The translations under genes were made by a program, and so were the position numbers. The notes under the pieces are model-generated. The model saw nothing but the letters and a program-made list of their open reading frames with translations, searched no databases and was not told the origin of the DNA. Source: Acidovorax sp. A79 (GTDB lineage: Bacteria; Pseudomonadota; Gammaproteobacteria; Burkholderiales; Burkholderiaceae_C). Taken from it: DNA of 64,000 nt. The first letter of the stretch is position 1; the number at the start of each line of letters is the position of its first letter. The DNA is taken from the NCBI RefSeq assembly GCF_041154505.1, contig NZ_AP028672.1, forward strand, positions 4,442,501-4,506,500, given 5' to 3'. Of this stretch, positions 62,042 to 64,000 are shown piece by piece.

Positions 62042-63121
62042 ATGACACCTTCAGAGCGTCCCGTTCCTGCCCGGCCCCACGGCCCCATCCACCTGGTGGT
62101 GCCCCGGCGCCCCGGCGCCGACCTGGACCTGCTGCGCGCCAAGCTCGAGGGCGTCTCGGCCCTGCAGGCGCACAACCTGGTGTGGCACGTGCCGGACCAG
62201 CGCGGCGACATCGTGGCGCTGGCGGGCGAGGCGGCGCATGCCGCGCGCGCCGACGGTGGCCTGGTGGTGGCCGCGGGCGGCGACGGCACCATCAACGCGG
62301 TGGCCGCCGCGGTCCTGCGCCTGGGTGTGCCCATGGGGGTGGTGCCGATGGGCACCTTCAACTATTTCAGCCGCGAACACGGCCTGGCGCTGGACCCCGA
62401 GGTGGCCGTGCAGGATCTGCTGCAGGCCCTGCATGCGGGCGACATGCGCCCCGTGCAGGTGGGCTATGTGAACCGCCAGCTGTTCGTGGTCAACGCCAGT
62501 GTCGGCCTGTACCCCAAGCTGCTGGCCGAGCGCGAGAAGGCGTCGCGGCGCTTTGGCCGCTCGCGCCTGGTGGCCGTGGCGTCGGCGGTGTGGAGCATGT
62601 TCCGGCCCGCGGCCGGCCGCCGCTGGCGTGTGGTGATGAAGACCCACGAGGGCGCACGGGACCGGCAGGAGGAGCACCTGGTCACCACGCTGTTCGTGGG
62701 CAACAACCCGCTGCAGCTCGACCGCATGGGCCTGCCCCAGGCGCAGATGGTGGCCGATGGCGGCAAGATGGCCGTCGTGCTGCTGCAGCCCCAGGGCCGC
62801 TGGGCCGTGGCGCGCACGGTGTGGAACGCGGCCACCGGCCAGCTCGACAGGGACGGCGCGGTGACCAGCGTGGCGTGCACGGAGCTGACGGTGGCCCCGG
62901 CCAGCTGGCGCCCGCCGCAGGTCAAGGTGGCTTTCGACGGCGAGCGCGCGTGGATGGCGCCGCCCCTGCATTTCCGGATCAGCGCGCGGCCGCTGTGGCT
63001 GGTGGCCTCGTCCACTCTGATCCGTGACGATGCCTCCGCGCCCGCGCCGCCGGCTGCCATGCCCGTGCAGCACGAAGGGGCGCCGGCCGCCCCTCCGGTG
63101 GAAGGGATGCTGCCGGCATGA
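62042..63121 (+). CDS. diacylglycerol kinase family lipid kinase
   Basis: From ATG 62042 the product has 359 residues with the nucleotide motif VVAAGGDGTINAVAAAVL, PMGTFNYFSREHGL and VGNNPLQLDRMGL. It is close to the sphingosine/diacylglycerol kinase catalytic fold. The neighbouring PAP2 phosphatase suggests linked lipid-phosphate turnover. Confidence 0.88.
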   Translation: MTPSERPVPARPHGPIHLVVPRRPGADLDLLRAKLEGVSALQAHNLVWHVPDQRGDIVALAGEAAHAARADGGLVVAAGGDGTINAVAAAVLRLGVPMGVVPMGTFNYFSREHGLALDPEVAVQDLLQALHAGDMRPVQVGYVNRQLFVVNASVGLYPKLLAEREKASRRFGRSRLVAVASAVWSMFRPAAGRRWRVVMKTHEGARDRQEEHLVTTLFVGNNPLQLDRMGLPQAQMVADGGKMAVVLLQPQGRWAVARTVWNAATGQLDRDGAVTSVACTELTVAPASWRPPQVKVAFDGERAWMAPPLHFRISARPLWLVASSTLIRDDASAPAPPAAMPVQHEGAPAAPPVEGMLPA

Positions 63122-63161
63122 CGCAGCAGCCTGGCCGCCCAGCCCCGTTCGGAGAGTGCCC

Positions 63162-63950
63162 ATGGACGTTCTGATGCACCTGTCGGATCTGCATTTCGGG
63201 GCGCACGATCCCGACGTGTGCGCCGCGGCCCAGCGGCTGGCGCAGCGGCTGGGGGTGTCGATGGCGGTGGTGTCGGGCGACCTCACGCAGCGTGCCACCG
63301 CCAGCCAGTTCGAGCAGGCCGGGCGTTTTGTGCAGGGCCTGCACGCCCGCTCCACCCTGGTGCTCGCAGGCAACCATGACCTGCCGCTGTTTGCCTGGTG
63401 GATGCGCTGGGGGCGGTCGTACGAGCGTTTCGCGAGCCAGTTCGGGGTGGACCACGAACCCGTGCGGCAGGCGGGCGCGTTCTATGTGGTGGGCGTCAAC
63501 ACCACGCGTGCCTGGCGGCATGAACGCGGCAGCCTGTCGTCTGCCCAGATCCACCATGTGGCCGACCTCCTGGCCCGCGCCCCCCCCGATGCCTGGCGCA
63601 TCGTGGCCAGCCACCACCCCCTGGTGGCGCGCGATCCGGCCGACCGCGCGCACCGCCCCCACCGGGCCGACGAGGCCCTGCAGTGCTGGCGCTCCGCCGG
63701 TGCGCAGATGCTGCTGTCGGGCCACGCCCACCAGCCTGCGCTGCTCAATCCCCTGCCCGGGCTGTGGGCCAGCCACGCGGGCACCGCCGTGTCGTACCGC
63801 CTGCGCCACGGCAGCCCCAACAGCCTGGTGGTGCTGACGGTCGAGGCATCCGGCGCGGTGGAGGGCGGCTGGGCGCGCTATGCCGCCCGCTGGGACTACG
63901 ACGCGGCGTCGGGTGAATTCCAGCGCGTGCTGCGGCAGACCGTGGGCTAG
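63162..63950 (+). CDS. metallophosphoesterase
   Basis: The 262-residue product begins MDVLMHLSDLHFGAHD and has the calcineurin-like metal motifs DLHFG, VVSGDLTQRA, LVLAGNHDLPL, ASHHPL and LSGHAHQP. It resembles CpdA-type phosphodiesterases. It lies 40 bases after the lipid kinase gene, in the same direction. Confidence 0.9.
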   Translation: MDVLMHLSDLHFGAHDPDVCAAAQRLAQRLGVSMAVVSGDLTQRATASQFEQAGRFVQGLHARSTLVLAGNHDLPLFAWWMRWGRSYERFASQFGVDHEPVRQAGAFYVVGVNTTRAWRHERGSLSSAQIHHVADLLARAPPDAWRIVASHHPLVARDPADRAHRPHRADEALQCWRSAGAQMLLSGHAHQPALLNPLPGLWASHAGTAVSYRLRHGSPNSLVVLTVEASGAVEGGWARYAARWDYDAASGEFQRVLRQTVG

Positions 63951-63978
63951 GGCGGACGGTCCCGGCTCCGTGGCCAGG

Positions 63979-64000
63979 AAAACTGTTGCTATATTTTTGA
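63979..64000 (+). repeat. start of a further dispersed repeat copy (cut by window end)
   Basis: CTGTTGCTATATTTTTGA matches the 5' part of copy B (ACTATATTTTTGATAGC). Confidence 0.5.

Noticed and set aside
60903-63950. Possibility that a gene after urtE is ureD
   Set aside because: The three genes there have clear PAP2, lipid kinase and metallophosphoesterase motifs and no UreD features.

Overview
The window is a high-GC chromosome segment from a betaproteobacterium, most likely a member of the Comamonadaceae (Acidovorax-like). The grounds are the gene order hrcA / greB-spoT-rpoZ-gmk-yicC / kinase-phosphatase / rph-rdgB-hemW, the ure and urt clusters, an IPTL-CTERM protein, and two families of short intergenic repeats that I associate with this family. 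The species assignment is from gene content and recall, not from a search.

Region 1 (1-4.7 kb) is a minus-strand housekeeping run nadK-recN-rapZ, with mutY entering on the plus strand. Region 2 (4.7-12.3 kb) is a complete filamentous prophage (P1, Inoviridae-like). It sits exactly between the divergent genes nadK and hrcA. Region 3 (12.3-25.1 kb) is core genome: hrcA, two tRNAs, greB, the spoT-rpoZ-gmk-yicC block, a Ser/Thr kinase with its PP2C phosphatase, rph, rdgB, hemW, a lipoprotein and an IPTL-CTERM exported protein. Region 4 (25.3-27.5 kb) is a small accessory stretch: a tandem pair of unknown small genes, small membrane proteins, and attC-like sites resembling integron cassettes without an integrase. 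Region 5 (27.5-35.7 kb) is a second filamentous prophage (P2) in the opposite orientation, abutting the 3' end of a tRNA-Ser gene.

P1 and P2 share the inovirus plan: ssDNA-binding protein, small membrane proteins, major coat, a 19-residue peptide, pIII-like adsorption protein, pVI-like DUF2523 protein, Zot-like assembly ATPase, then a serine recombinase. They differ in replication: P1 has an HUH-type Rep downstream of zot, P2 a Rep_trans-type Rep in the classical upstream place. Most structural genes have diverged, but the first 1.3 kb of the adsorption gene is almost identical in the two, as are the Zot C-terminus and a hairpin in the intergenic region. This looks like recent modular exchange of the host-contact parts.

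Region 6 (35.8-61 kb) is devoted largely to urea use. It holds ureA-ureJ-ureB-ureC-(GNAT)-ureE-ureF-ureG on the minus strand and the urea ABC transporter urtABCDE on the plus strand. Between them lie a permease-fused hybrid histidine kinase with its LuxR-type response regulator and several unrelated genes (DUF3334, DUF917, a PAS-GGDEF diguanylate cyclase, a MurA paralogue and an IorAB-like molybdenum oxidoreductase). No ureD is present. The window ends with a PAP2 phosphatase, a lipid-kinase-family protein and a metallophosphoesterase.
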